Shown here: positions 34,970-43,910 of the stretch, in pieces
How the letters are laid out: every line of letters begins with the position of its first letter
Position numbering within the stretch: position 1 is the first letter of the stretch
Source of the DNA: CAWKKW01 sp963850345
GTDB taxonomy: Bacteria; Acidobacteriota; Terriglobia; Terriglobales; Acidobacteriaceae
Direction: 5' to 3'
Assembly: GCA_963850345.1 (NCBI GenBank)
Contig: CAWKKW010000005.1
Span: forward strand, 868,001-932,000
DNA length: 64,000 bases
Position numbers and translations under genes: made by a program
The notes under the pieces: model-generated
Seen by the model: only the letters and a program-made list of their open reading frames with translations
Databases searched by the model: none
Told to the model about the DNA's origin: nothing

Positions 34970-35923
34970 CTATCTGGGCATGTCTCGGTGAGCAGTCTTC
35001 ACCCGGTAGCCCTGCTTCGCGAGGCGCTTGCGCATCTCTTCGGCAATCATGACGGAGCGATGCTGGCCACCGGTGCAGCCAAAAGCGACGGTCAGGTAAG
35101 TCTTGCCCTCTTCGATGTAGTAGGGCAATAGGAAGAGCAGCATGTCGGTGGTCTTGTCGAGGAATTCGCGGGTCTGCGGGAACTTGCGGACGTAGGCTGC
35201 GACCTTGGGATGCTTACCGGTGAGTTTGCGAAACTCCGAGACGAAGTGAGGGTTAGGAAGAAAGCGGACATCGAAGACCAGGTCAGCCTCAAGGGGCACG
35301 CCGTTTTTGTAGCCGAAGCTGATGGTGGAGACGAGCAGATTTTTGCCGGTACTGCCGCGCTCGAACTTGTTCTGGATGAAGGCCCGGAGTTCATGAACGT
35401 TGAAGCTGGAGGTGTCGATGGTGAGATTGGCGACATTGCGGATCGACTCCATGCGATTGCGCTCTTCCTGGATGGCGGGCACGACCGAGTCGGTGCGGCC
35501 AAGCGGATGAGGGCGCCGCGTCTCAGAGAAGCGCCGCAGCAGTGCGGCATCGGACGCCTCAAAGAACAGGACGGTGGTAGGCAGGGTCTTGCGGACCTCT
35601 CGCAACATGGCAGGAAAGCGCTCGAGTGTCTGGCCTTCGCGAACGTCGACTACCAGCGCAGCGCGGGTGATCTCGGCGGACTGGCGAACCAGGTCGGCGA
35701 AGCGGGGCACCAGTTCGAGCGGCATGTTATCGACGGAGTAGAAGCCGAGGTCTTCGAAAGTTTTCAATGCCGAAGCTTTGCCTGCTCCGGAGAGGCCGGT
35801 GAGGATGACCAGTTCGCTGGCGGCGTCGGGAGCGACGGGAGTCTTTTCCCGCTTGCGCGTGCGTGGGGTCTTGGATTTAGTCTCTTTTTTTCCCATGGCA
35901 GTGGAGCACGGAACCTCGCTCAT
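34970..35923 (-). CDS. rapZ: RapZ/YvcJ family nucleotide-binding regulatory protein
   Basis: ATG 35923 gives 317 residues; ATG 35896 is an alternative and neither has a strong ribosome site. The N-terminal 35 residues are basic. The Walker A loop reads GLSGAGKAS, where Ala50 stands where Ser or Thr normally coordinates magnesium. VDNMPLEL, VVDVREG and the C-terminal FGCTGGQHRSV (RNA-binding domain signature) follow. RapZ controls glucosamine-6-phosphate synthesis in E. coli; in this phylum the target is not established. It ends the rpoN cluster. Confidence 0.9.
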   Translation of the reverse strand: MSEVPCSTAMGKKETKSKTPRTRKREKTPVAPDAASELVILTGLSGAGKASALKTFEDLGFYSVDNMPLELVPRFADLVRQSAEITRAALVVDVREGQTLERFPAMLREVRKTLPTTVLFFEASDAALLRRFSETRRPHPLGRTDSVVPAIQEERNRMESIRNVANLTIDTSSFNVHELRAFIQNKFERGSTGKNLLVSTISFGYKNGVPLEADLVFDVRFLPNPHFVSEFRKLTGKHPKVAAYVRKFPQTREFLDKTTDMLLFLLPYYIEEGKTYLTVAFGCTGGQHRSVMIAEEMRKRLAKQGYRVKTAHRDMPR

Positions 35924-35971
35924 CGTAGCATTGGCGGGAAGCAATGCGCTCTGTGCTGCAAAGCGGGTTGC

Positions 35972-36210
35972 AGGGCGCGTCCTCTCGTGTATGATCCGGG
36001 TTTGATCAGGGCCAAAGAACGGTTCCTTTGCGTTGCGGCCCTGCCTTTCTGGATGAACCCGTCTGAACGATTTGCAAGAATTGCAATCCTGCAGAGGGGC
36101 TACTTGGGGCCCAGTAGATTCCTTGTCCCGTGACCTGAGGTTTGCGACAACGCGCATAGTGATGAAGCGTGTTCGATGCCGCTGGGTGGGGATGCAATCA
36201 AGGAGATTAT
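35972..36210 (+). promoter_or_regulatory. Promoter-like element and structured leader of a small secreted protein gene
   Basis: TTGCAG and TATGAT separated by 16 bases precede a leader of about 200 bases. CAGGGCC (from about 36006) can pair with GGCCCTG about 35 bases downstream, enclosing an AAAGAAC/GTTC sub-stem. The leader could be a regulatory 5' UTR or encode a small RNA. Function is inferred only from structure. Confidence 0.35.
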
Positions 36211-36531
36211 GTGAAACGAATGCTCTTGCTGTTCGCGGTGTCGGCTTCCTGCTTTGCGCAGCAGCCAGCCACGGCACCGACCGAGATACTCCCCATGATC
36301 TCGTGCCATCAACTCCCTAATGGCGATCTGCGAGATTGCACGATCGCGAAGGGCCACTCGCTTGACGACGCTGTGAAAGCGATCCGGCAGGCTCATGCGA
36401 AAGAACTCGCCAGCCTACACGAGATGATCAACAAAGAGGCGGTGGATTTTAACTTCTCGCAGAAGGGCTACCGGCAGTGCGTGGACTCACTGCGACTGCT
36501 ATCAACGGGAGATGCCAAGCCGAAGAAATAG
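36211..36531 (+). CDS. Small secreted protein, unknown function
   Basis: GTG 36211 follows AAGGAG at six bases, giving 106 residues. It has a signal peptide (VKRMLLLFAVSASCFAQQ) and a mature part with three cysteines (ISCHQ, RDCTI, RQCVD), helical in the middle. I do not recognise the family. It lies opposite to its neighbours, between rapZ and hpf, and is followed by a strong terminator. Confidence 0.7.
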   Translation: MKRMLLLFAVSASCFAQQPATAPTEILPMISCHQLPNGDLRDCTIAKGHSLDDAVKAIRQAHAKELASLHEMINKEAVDFNFSQKGYRQCVDSLRLLSTGDAKPKK

Positions 36532-36567
36532 TGTCCGACTGGCAGTGCAGTTCGCCGATACGAAAGC

Positions 36568-36605
36568 AAATGCCCATATCCTGAGTTCCGGAGGTGGGCA
36601 TTTTT
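36568..36605 (+). terminator. Rho-independent terminator after the small secreted protein gene
   Basis: AAATGCCCA at 36568-36576 pairs with TGGGCATTT at 36595-36603, followed by TTGC. On the minus strand it could also end hpf transcription. Confidence 0.75.
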
Positions 36606-36636
36606 GCTGCTTTGATCTCGACGTTGGAGGGAAGGT

Positions 36637-37296
36637 CTATGGCGCTTCGATCAACTCCATTTTTCCGTCGCGCTTGCGATGCAGGATCATGACGTTGCCC
36701 TTGGGATCGCGGAAGACGAAGACGTCGCGATCGCGAAACTCGGCCTCCTTCACGGCTTCTTCGAGGGTCATCGGGCGCAGCGCCACGGAGTCAAACGAAC
36801 GCACGACGTGCGGTTCCGCGATGGGCACGCGCGCAGGAAAGGAATGCACGGTTACCGGCAGCACGGGCTTGCCGGGTCCGCGTCCGTTGGTGGTTTCCTT
36901 TCCGTTTTCAGTCTTGACCACGCCGTCTGCCGAAGCCGCGGCCTTGCCCGGGCGACGCGTCCGAGCGAGTTCACTCTCGGTGTGGAGTTTCTCTTCCTTG
37001 GGCAACCGCTTTTTCGCGCGGAGCTTGTTCTTGTACTTCACTGCCTGGGTTTCGGCGTGGCTCAGTGCGTCCCGCAATGCGGTTTCCATGCTGGTGGACT
37101 CGGCCGCTCCGACGATGCTCTGCAAACGCGTGTTGACCGTGACCTCGGCCATTTGCCGATATTTTTCCGCGGTGAGAATGATGTGCGACTTGATGGTTTT
37201 GCCGAGGATTTTGCTGATGCGGTCGATGCCTTCATCGCCCAGCTTGTGGAGTGCTTTGGTAATGGTCACCTGTCTGCCGGTGTATTCAACGACCAT
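36637..37296 (-). CDS. hpf: Long ribosome hibernation promoting factor (HPF)
   Basis: This is a 219-residue protein. The N-terminal domain (about 1-100) binds the 30S subunit: EYTGRQVTITKALHKLGDEGIDRI. A linker of about 55 residues is followed by a C-terminal dimerisation domain (PMTLEEAVKEAEFRDRDVFVFRDPKG, MILHRKRDGKMELI). Long HPF forms 100S ribosome dimers on its own in many phyla. It lies 42 bases after rpoN. Confidence 0.93.
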   Translation of the reverse strand: MVVEYTGRQVTITKALHKLGDEGIDRISKILGKTIKSHIILTAEKYRQMAEVTVNTRLQSIVGAAESTSMETALRDALSHAETQAVKYKNKLRAKKRLPKEEKLHTESELARTRRPGKAAASADGVVKTENGKETTNGRGPGKPVLPVTVHSFPARVPIAEPHVVRSFDSVALRPMTLEEAVKEAEFRDRDVFVFRDPKGNVMILHRKRDGKMELIEAP

Positions 37297-37338
37297 GTGG
37301 ATTCTCCTCCAGACAATGACTGAAAGAGGAATTCTACG

Positions 37339-39018
37339 CTAATCGCGAACGCGGCGTTGATGGGTGCTGGGGATGTGCAGATCTTCACGGTACTTGGCGA
37401 CGGTGCGGCGGGTGACATCGATTCCCTGGGTCTGCAGCGTGGCCGCGATCTGATCGTCGGTGAGAGGCTTGCGCGGATCTTCGTCTTCAATCAGCTTCTT
37501 CACTTTGCGCTTGAGCAGCATGAGCGGCGTGCTGGAGCCTTCGGGTCCGTTCACACCTTCTGAGAAGAAGAAGCGCAATTCGAATACACCCTGCGGCGTG
37601 TGCACGTACTTGTTCGACACGGCGCGACTCACGGTCGAGGGATGGACGCCAATCTCTTCCGCGACCTCTTTGATCATCATCGGCTTGAGCGCGTCAACGC
37701 CGTGCTCGAGGAAGTCGCCCTGGCGGCGCACGATGGATTCGCAGGTGCGAAGGATGGTGTTCTTGCGCTGTTCGATGTTGCGCATCAGTTGTAACGCAGA
37801 ACGGTAGCGCTCCTTCACGTACTCCTTGACGTCCTTTTCCGTGCCTTCCTGTGTGAGCATGCGGCGGTAGCCCTGGTTGAGCCGAAGGGTGGGCAGGTCC
37901 TCTTCGTTCATCACCACGATGTATTCATTGTCTCGTTTGATGAAGACCACATCGGGCTCGATGAGCCGGGCCTCGGAGTTGTTGTAGCGCTGGCCGGGCC
38001 GGGGATCAAGGGTGCGAATAAAGTCGAGAGCGCGCTGCACGTGTTCTGAGGGACGGCCGACGGCCTTGGCCAACTCGCGAAGGTCGCGTTTCTGCAGCAA
38101 GGAGAGATGCTTATCGACGATGCGGGCGGCGGAGTCGAAGACCATGGCGCGTTCTTCTACCTGCGCATCGTGAGCTACCACGGGCGAAGGTGCCATCTCC
38201 GCGCCTTTGAAGGCGGTCCCGTTAACGAACTGACCGACGCTATCCAGGTCGGACGCATGAACCTTGCCATTCTGCGAAGCATGACTCTGGCGCTTGTAGA
38301 TCACGTCGAACTCGCGCGTCTGCGCCTCTATCTGGACCAGGAGACATTCGCGCAGATCGCGGGTCGCGATCCCGACGGGATCGAGCATCTGCACGATCTT
38401 GAGCGCGGCCGTAAGCAGGGGGGCAGCCTTCTCTTTAGCCGCGAGTACGTCTTCGGCTTTGGCCACTTCGGCAGCCACGCCCTGTTCGCGAACATATCCT
38501 TCCAGCAACTCTTCATCACCGGCGGTGAGATAGCCGTCTTCGTCGAGGTTGCCGATGATGTACTCGGCCGCGTCGCGCACCGAAGGAGGCAGCGTCAGCG
38601 AGCCGAGCTGCCAGGCGAGGTGGTCGGTAAGGGTGCTGGGCTGCGAGAGGAAGTTTTCAAACGAGGGCTTGTCGCTGATCTCGAAGTTGTTGGGGGAGCG
38701 GAAGCCGGGGTCGAGATAATCCTGGAAATACGAACCAAAGTCGATTTCGTCGAAGGGGTCTTTCTTTTCGCGAAGGGCATCGGCGGCGACATCTTCGGCC
38801 GGGCGTTCCATCTGGGCTTCCCGGCCGGCCACATCGTCAAGCAGGGGAACGGTCTCGTCGAGTTCCTCAAGGACTGGATTTTCGACGATTTCGGCGTTGA
38901 TCATCTCCTTCAACTCGAGCTTGTTCAAGGCCAGGACGCTGACCATCTGCATGAGGCCAGGGGTCAGAATCTGGCGTTGAGCGACTTTCAAGCTCAGCTT
39001 TGGTTGGAGGAGTGCCAT
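37339..39018 (-). CDS. rpoN: RNA polymerase sigma-54 factor
   Basis: This is a 559-residue alternative sigma factor that needs an activator ATPase. Region I begins ALLQPKLSLKVAQRQILTPGLMQMVSVLAL. An acidic region II follows. The core-binding and HTH regions contain SDIAEEIGVHPSTVSRA-like EVAEEIGVHPSTVSRAV, and the RpoN box RRTVAKYREDL is close to the end. The length is somewhat above the usual because of acidic inserts. It sits between lptB and hpf, an order shared by many diderms. Confidence 0.95.
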   Translation of the reverse strand: MALLQPKLSLKVAQRQILTPGLMQMVSVLALNKLELKEMINAEIVENPVLEELDETVPLLDDVAGREAQMERPAEDVAADALREKKDPFDEIDFGSYFQDYLDPGFRSPNNFEISDKPSFENFLSQPSTLTDHLAWQLGSLTLPPSVRDAAEYIIGNLDEDGYLTAGDEELLEGYVREQGVAAEVAKAEDVLAAKEKAAPLLTAALKIVQMLDPVGIATRDLRECLLVQIEAQTREFDVIYKRQSHASQNGKVHASDLDSVGQFVNGTAFKGAEMAPSPVVAHDAQVEERAMVFDSAARIVDKHLSLLQKRDLRELAKAVGRPSEHVQRALDFIRTLDPRPGQRYNNSEARLIEPDVVFIKRDNEYIVVMNEEDLPTLRLNQGYRRMLTQEGTEKDVKEYVKERYRSALQLMRNIEQRKNTILRTCESIVRRQGDFLEHGVDALKPMMIKEVAEEIGVHPSTVSRAVSNKYVHTPQGVFELRFFFSEGVNGPEGSSTPLMLLKRKVKKLIEDEDPRKPLTDDQIAATLQTQGIDVTRRTVAKYREDLHIPSTHQRRVRD

Positions 39019-39238
39019 TTTTACCTAAAAATGCCTTTGGGAATTTCAATCAGTGTACATTTAAGTGCCCACGAGGAGGAATGGTCTTTCAGATGCAGTA
39101 GATCCCCCCAAAGCAGTATTCATGCAATCACAAAGGTTTGACAGGAAATCTGAGCCCGGGAGAGAGAGGAAGGCAGTACCAGAGACTCCCCTGGCGCGGA
39201 AAAAGACACTTGACCCAAGCAACCCAGCGCGGAGGAGC

Positions 39239-39967
39239 CTAGCTTAGAGAGAAACCCTCTCCCAGGTAGACGCGGCGAACTTCCGGATTGCGCCCCAATT
39301 CCTCCGGCGTCCCTGCCCAGCCGATCCGGCCCTCGTTAATGATGTAGGCGCGATCGGTTACGGAGAGGGTTTCGCGGACATTGTGATCGGTGATGAGTAC
39401 GCCGATGCCGCTGGCCTTCAGATCGAAGATGATCTCCTGGAGGTCGAGTACGGCGATGGGATCGATGCCGGAAAAGGGCTCGTCCAAAAGGATGAACGAG
39501 GGCTGGATACAGAGGCAACGAGCAATCTCAACCCGGCGCCGTTCGCCGCCGGAGAGCGCATAGCCGCGGGTCTTACGGATGTGGCCGAGGCTGAGCTGGT
39601 CAATGAGCTTCTCGGTCCGGGCCCGACGGGTTTCGCTCGAAAGGGACTGCGCTTCGAGCACGGCAAGGATGTTTTCTTCTACCGTGAGCTTGCGGAAAAC
39701 GGAGGGTTCCTGCGGCAGGTAACTGATGCCATATTGCCGCGCGCGCAGGTACATGGGTACTCCGGTGATGTCTTCGCCATCGGCGAGGATGCGGCCGGTC
39801 TCCGGAGCGACCAGTCCTACGATCATGTAAAAGCTGGTGGTTTTGCCGGCGCCGTTGGGGCCAAGGAGGCCCACCACTTCCCCTTGGGAGATGTCTATGC
39901 TGACGCCTCGTACTACCTGGCGTCCCTTGTACGACTTGCCGATTTCGTCCGTGGAAAGCTTCTGCAT
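39239..39967 (-). CDS. lptB: LPS export ABC transporter ATP-binding protein
   Basis: This is a 242-residue cytoplasmic ATPase of the Lpt machine. LGPNGAGKTTSFYMIVGLV, LSGGERRRVEIARCL, FILLDEPFSGIDPIAV and TDHNVRETL are characteristic of LptB. It immediately follows the lptC-lptA gene (stop and ATG adjacent). rpoN follows after 220 bases; that gap shows no obvious gene. Confidence 0.95.
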   Translation of the reverse strand: MQKLSTDEIGKSYKGRQVVRGVSIDISQGEVVGLLGPNGAGKTTSFYMIVGLVAPETGRILADGEDITGVPMYLRARQYGISYLPQEPSVFRKLTVEENILAVLEAQSLSSETRRARTEKLIDQLSLGHIRKTRGYALSGGERRRVEIARCLCIQPSFILLDEPFSGIDPIAVLDLQEIIFDLKASGIGVLITDHNVRETLSVTDRAYIINEGRIGWAGTPEELGRNPEVRRVYLGEGFSLS

Positions 39968-42370
39968 TTATCGTGGCACGCGCGTATCGGTAATGGCGTT
40001 TGACTGTCCCCCGTTGACACTGACGCTATCATCGCGGGTATTGAAAATCAACGAAGCGCCGGTGACTGTCCCGTGCACCTGGTCGGTGAGTCGCGGAGGG
40101 TCAGAGGTGTTGCCGGAGAGCACGCAACGGCCGTCCTGCTGGGTGTAGACCAGCTTCTCGCCGAGGCCCTTACGCCCGGGCTGCTGGAGTATGACATGAC
40201 CAGTGGCTGTGAGCTCGTCGATCTGATTTGGTCCGGATTTCTGGCCGGTTGCGCCGACAGGCGCGAGTCGGACATCGGCCTGGTCAGAGCGGATGGTGCC
40301 GCTGGAATCCTGAGCGACGACCGAGCCGCGGAATCTGGCCTGCCGCTGCGCGTCGGAATAGAGCAGATCGCGACCCTGGATGCCGATGACCGACGGCGGG
40401 TGTTTGGGATCAGAGGCCATCGCGAGGGTGGCGTTCACCTCGGCTGCGGCGCCTTCGCCATGCGCATGGAGCGTCGACCGAGCATGCGATAGCTCAATAA
40501 TGGGCGCAGCGACAGAGTTCGTACCCTGCCAGAGTCGCGCCTTTCCGCGGAAGATGGCCTCTCCGGTGACGCGATTCATCGTTGCTGCCCGCGCGATGAC
40601 ATGGGCCGGACCCTGCCCGCCCAGCGTGGGCAGGGATGTGGGGCTGGCAGCGGCAGTCTGCAGGTAGGTGGCCTTGACGTCGCCATTGGCGATGGCTTCG
40701 CCGGTATCGCGCCGATAGTCGATCGCATCGGCGCTCAGATCGAGCGATCCATCGTTGAGGCGCGGGTGACCGGCCAGGTGCACTAGCTGATCGGCGGTGT
40801 GGTATTCCGCGCGCTGCGCGGTGACGTGCATCGGGGCCGAAGCTTGCGCGGTGCCGTGCGGAACATTTGGCGGAATCTGCGTCAAGGTCACATTTCCCTG
40901 CTGTACTGCTGATTGCAGGCGAGAGGTTGGCGATTCCAAAACTTCGCCAGAGGTGGTCGGCTTTCGGTTCTTCCTGCCGGCCGGCTTGCCTGGCAGAGCG
41001 GCATTCGTGGGAGCAAACGCGATCTGCAGCGTATCGCCGGTTCCGGTCTGGGAAGCTCCGTTCGGCGAGGTCGTCACCAGCCTGGTGTGGCCGCTGCCGT
41101 CAAGAGCGGTGATGGAGTTTCCATTCGCGAGCGTGGCTAAAAGGCGGTCGGCAGCAATGGTGGTGTTCTGCTGCGGGCCGGTGGTGCTGATGGAGTGGAG
41201 CACCACGGTGGCGTCGCCGGTGGCCAGCAGCTTTTGCGTGAGGACTCGGTTGTCCTGACCGGGAGCGAAATCAATATCCAGAGTGGCTGCGCGTATTTCG
41301 CGATTAGAGGAGGCCCGAGGATCTCCGGGAAGACCCGCCTGCTGATCGACGAAGCTGACGGCATTTCGAAGCTGCGCGTGATGGAGCGCCGGGCCCCGGC
41401 TGAACTGCAGTGTGGCCTCGACTGCGTTGCCGCTCATATGATGCACCGCGTCCTCTGAGGTAAAGAGGACGCCGCCGGCCAGGTCGGCTCGGGTCGGTTC
41501 GCTGGCGTTGTCGAGCAGCACCTTGGCACTCTGCGAATGCAGGGTCTGCCCAGCATCCGTCTGCAGGTGAATGTGGCCCTTGGCGTCGACATGTTCGGCG
41601 GATCCATCGGGACGGAAATAGACGATGGCCTGATCGGAGGAGGTCTTCTCGCGCTGAAACTCGGTGGTGGGATTAATGAGGAAGACCTGCCGGCTGTCGC
41701 GGAGAAACTGCGCATGCCCGGCGTGAACGCGAAGCGGCGTGCCGTCGGTCTCGGAGGTAATTTCCACGGCGCGATCGAGGATCAGGATGCCTAACTGGGA
41801 GTCGTAGGTGGCGCCCACCGCAGTCCCCGCCGCCTTGGGCAGGCGAAACTCCAAGGCGTCGGGCGTGGTGGCGACGCCGGTCTTCTGATCGAAGACAAGC
41901 CCGCTGGTTTTCACGTGAATGGTCTGGACGCCGGCGTCACCGGAAGAGGCGCCATTTGGCTGTTTGGATTTGGCCGTCGGGGAGGCAAGATCGATCTGCA
42001 CTTCACCCTTGGCGGTAGCGACCTGGGTGGACTGGTCGTAGTCGAAATCACTGCCGTAGATACGATCGGCGCGGGTGCCGTCGGGACTGTAGAGGGTGAT
42101 GCTGGTGTCGTGGAGCGAAGCCCTGCCGTCCTTGTACTGCACTTCCTTGGCGGCGTGCACGGTGAGGATGACCTTGCCGTTCTTATCGGTCTTGGAGATG
42201 GTGAAGCCGTTGGCGGATTGCTGGATCTGAAGGCCGAGCTTACCGGGCAGGTCTTTGCCGAAGCGGCGCATCTGGAATTTGGCGTAGACGAAGAAGCTGA
42301 CCAGCGCCAGCACGAGGAGGCCGGCGAGCAAAAGAATCCCGGTGCGCATGTTCTTGATGGTGACGCGCAT
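39968..42370 (-). CDS. Large LptC-LptA type LPS transport protein (fusion)
   Basis: This is an 800-residue protein. One N-terminal helix (about 10-30) anchors it. The first part (about 35-220) resembles LptC, the Lpt bridge anchor. OstA/LptA-like beta-jellyroll repeats run through the rest, clearest at the C-terminus (VIARAATMNRVTGEAIFRGKARLW, ELTATGHVILQQPGRKGLGEKLVYTQQDG). Together these would form a continuous periplasmic bridge. LptC and LptA are normally separate proteins of about 190 residues each. Its stop directly abuts the lptB start. The domain borders are inferred. Confidence 0.82.
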   Translation of the reverse strand: MRVTIKNMRTGILLLAGLLVLALVSFFVYAKFQMRRFGKDLPGKLGLQIQQSANGFTISKTDKNGKVILTVHAAKEVQYKDGRASLHDTSITLYSPDGTRADRIYGSDFDYDQSTQVATAKGEVQIDLASPTAKSKQPNGASSGDAGVQTIHVKTSGLVFDQKTGVATTPDALEFRLPKAAGTAVGATYDSQLGILILDRAVEITSETDGTPLRVHAGHAQFLRDSRQVFLINPTTEFQREKTSSDQAIVYFRPDGSAEHVDAKGHIHLQTDAGQTLHSQSAKVLLDNASEPTRADLAGGVLFTSEDAVHHMSGNAVEATLQFSRGPALHHAQLRNAVSFVDQQAGLPGDPRASSNREIRAATLDIDFAPGQDNRVLTQKLLATGDATVVLHSISTTGPQQNTTIAADRLLATLANGNSITALDGSGHTRLVTTSPNGASQTGTGDTLQIAFAPTNAALPGKPAGRKNRKPTTSGEVLESPTSRLQSAVQQGNVTLTQIPPNVPHGTAQASAPMHVTAQRAEYHTADQLVHLAGHPRLNDGSLDLSADAIDYRRDTGEAIANGDVKATYLQTAAASPTSLPTLGGQGPAHVIARAATMNRVTGEAIFRGKARLWQGTNSVAAPIIELSHARSTLHAHGEGAAAEVNATLAMASDPKHPPSVIGIQGRDLLYSDAQRQARFRGSVVAQDSSGTIRSDQADVRLAPVGATGQKSGPNQIDELTATGHVILQQPGRKGLGEKLVYTQQDGRCVLSGNTSDPPRLTDQVHGTVTGASLIFNTRDDSVSVNGGQSNAITDTRVPR

Positions 42371-42405
42371 CTAGCTGGGAATCACTTTCCTGCGAAAGAC
42401 ATGCT

Positions 42406-43020
42406 TCAGTTTAGACGCTGGAGGCGGCCAATCAACTTTTCCGCCAGGCTTTCTCCGGATTCGGACCAAAGCAGGCGGCTGGAGATGCCGCAGTTTTCCT
42501 GGACCGCATTGGTGAAATCCACCAGCAGCTGAACATTTTCCTTCACGCGGGCAGCGGCTTCTTCGTCGAGTTCGAGGTCTTCCTGGAGGAAGGGCGACTC
42601 GAGGCCGAAGTCGATGCGGATCTGGCCGTTTTGTTCGAAGGCGCCTTCGTCGAAGTAGGGACCGAAGCCGGCGACGCGGACGGTGCTGGGCTGCTTCTTC
42701 CAGACGGGATCGAGGTCGCCCTGCAGTTCCGGAGACCAGAGGTCCCACTTTACTTCGAATTCGTAGGCGTAATCGTCGTGGAGGAGTTCGGTAGCCTCGG
42801 CGACGGCGAGTTCAGGAATGGCGGCCTCGGATTCCTGCTCGGAGTAAACGCGCTGATACACGGGCGCTTCGACCCACGAGATGGGGTAGACGGTGGCAGC
42901 CGTGACGCGGGACGAGGCGCCGACCGCGGAGAACTGCCGCAGGACGGTGACGAGCGCGGTGGGCAGGGATTCAAAGCGGAAGTTCGGGAACCAGAGACTT
43001 AGGTAGAGCTGATCGGCCAT
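42406..43020 (-). CDS. Conserved hypothetical protein
   Basis: This is a 204-residue acidic, cytoplasmic-looking protein with no signal or membrane helix. It begins ADQLYLSLWFPNFRFESLP. It has an acidic helix (LELDEEAAARVKENVQLLVDF) and ends GRLQRLN. I do not recognise a family. It stands 35 bases upstream of the lptC-lptA gene on the same strand and may share its transcript. Confidence 0.75.
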   Translation of the reverse strand: MADQLYLSLWFPNFRFESLPTALVTVLRQFSAVGASSRVTAATVYPISWVEAPVYQRVYSEQESEAAIPELAVAEATELLHDDYAYEFEVKWDLWSPELQGDLDPVWKKQPSTVRVAGFGPYFDEGAFEQNGQIRIDFGLESPFLQEDLELDEEAAARVKENVQLLVDFTNAVQENCGISSRLLWSESGESLAEKLIGRLQRLN

Positions 43021-43411
43021 GTGTAGATGTTAGATGGTGCTGCGGGCTGGAAGTCGCAGGGATGGGCGCCAAACAAAGTTGCAAAGTCAGATCGCATCGT
43101 GCGTCTGATTATTGGCGCAATGTGAGCGGTATCGGGGCTGATACCCGTGATCCGATTGGCTACACCGGAAACGCCATCACGGACTCGCGCGACACTGATC
43201 CGGCTTGTGTACGGGAGGGCCCAGCCCCAGAAGCCCCGCTGACATAGTTTCAGAGGGCCAGAGCCAAGTGCAATACGAAGCGCGAAGTCGCGTAATTGCC
43301 AGCGCGAATTCGCCGATCGACCAGGCATTCGTTCTTCGAGCGCTTTAGGGGTGGCGCGACGTCTTGTGTACGTTTGCTGCCACGCGGACGCGAGGAGTAC
43401 AGAGGAGGACC
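43021..43411. other. 391-base intergenic region, no gene seen
   Basis: No supported reading frame was found. The only feature is the strong AGAGGAGG ribosome site at the end for the 43412 gene. A short imperfect stem (GGTATC/GATACC near 43130-43150) is present without context. Confidence 0.45.
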
Positions 43412-43795
43412 ATGAAGGAACTGGAGAGCGGAGCGGGGATTTCGAATGCGGAGATGGCGAGCACCAGCGCTATCTCGAAGCGAGATCGAACTGAAAGGGC
43501 GCGAAGTGCTTGGATTCGAGAGTTGTTGTTTTTGATGGCCGCTTTCGCGGTCGGCTGGTGGGCGCACGGAGCGAAGACGGTGCAGGCCGCCGCCGATGAG
43601 TTTCAGTTTCAACTTGGAGTCGCGAGGTCGGAGAGCACGCTGCTGGTGTCTTCTCCCACGCAGAAGGTGGTGTACGTGTACCAAGGCGCGCTGACCGGCA
43701 ACAATGCGGTGCAGTGCACCTACAAGTTCATCCTGAGCACACCGGGTGGGGTGATCCGGCGCGAGCAGTGCCCGGTGCAGTCTTTACTGCCTTAA
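43412..43795 (+). CDS. Small membrane-anchored protein, unknown function
   Basis: ATG 43412 lies after AGAGGAGG at three bases and gives 127 residues. A polar N-terminal segment of about 35 residues precedes one membrane helix (LLFLMAAFAVGWWAHGA) and an external domain (QFQLGVARSESTLLVSSPTQKVVYVYQG) that resembles a short beta-rich module. The last 17 codons and some sequence beyond the stop are repeated at 45204-45276. The family is not recognised. Confidence 0.7.
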   Translation: MKELESGAGISNAEMASTSAISKRDRTERARSAWIRELLFLMAAFAVGWWAHGAKTVQAAADEFQFQLGVARSESTLLVSSPTQKVVYVYQGALTGNNAVQCTYKFILSTPGGVIRREQCPVQSLLP

Positions 43796-43820
43796 GCACA
43801 CAAGTCTGGCCCTGGAGCAT
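43746..43820 (+). repeat. First copy of a 73-base direct repeat
   Basis: This copy covers the 3' end of the 127-residue membrane protein gene and about 23 bases after its stop. The second copy at 45204-45276 is about 93% identical over this length. Confidence 0.75.
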
Positions 43821-43910
43821 GCTGGCCCGAGTGTCGAGATGAGCTTCCTTCCTTTCTGGCCGTCGGAGGTCTCTCTGCCTTTTGTGTGCAGGTGCTGGGT
43901 TTGCGGCGAG

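Noticed and set aside
43062..43247. 61-codon frame in the gap upstream of the 43412 gene
   Set aside because: It has no ribosome site and the composition does not look like a protein.
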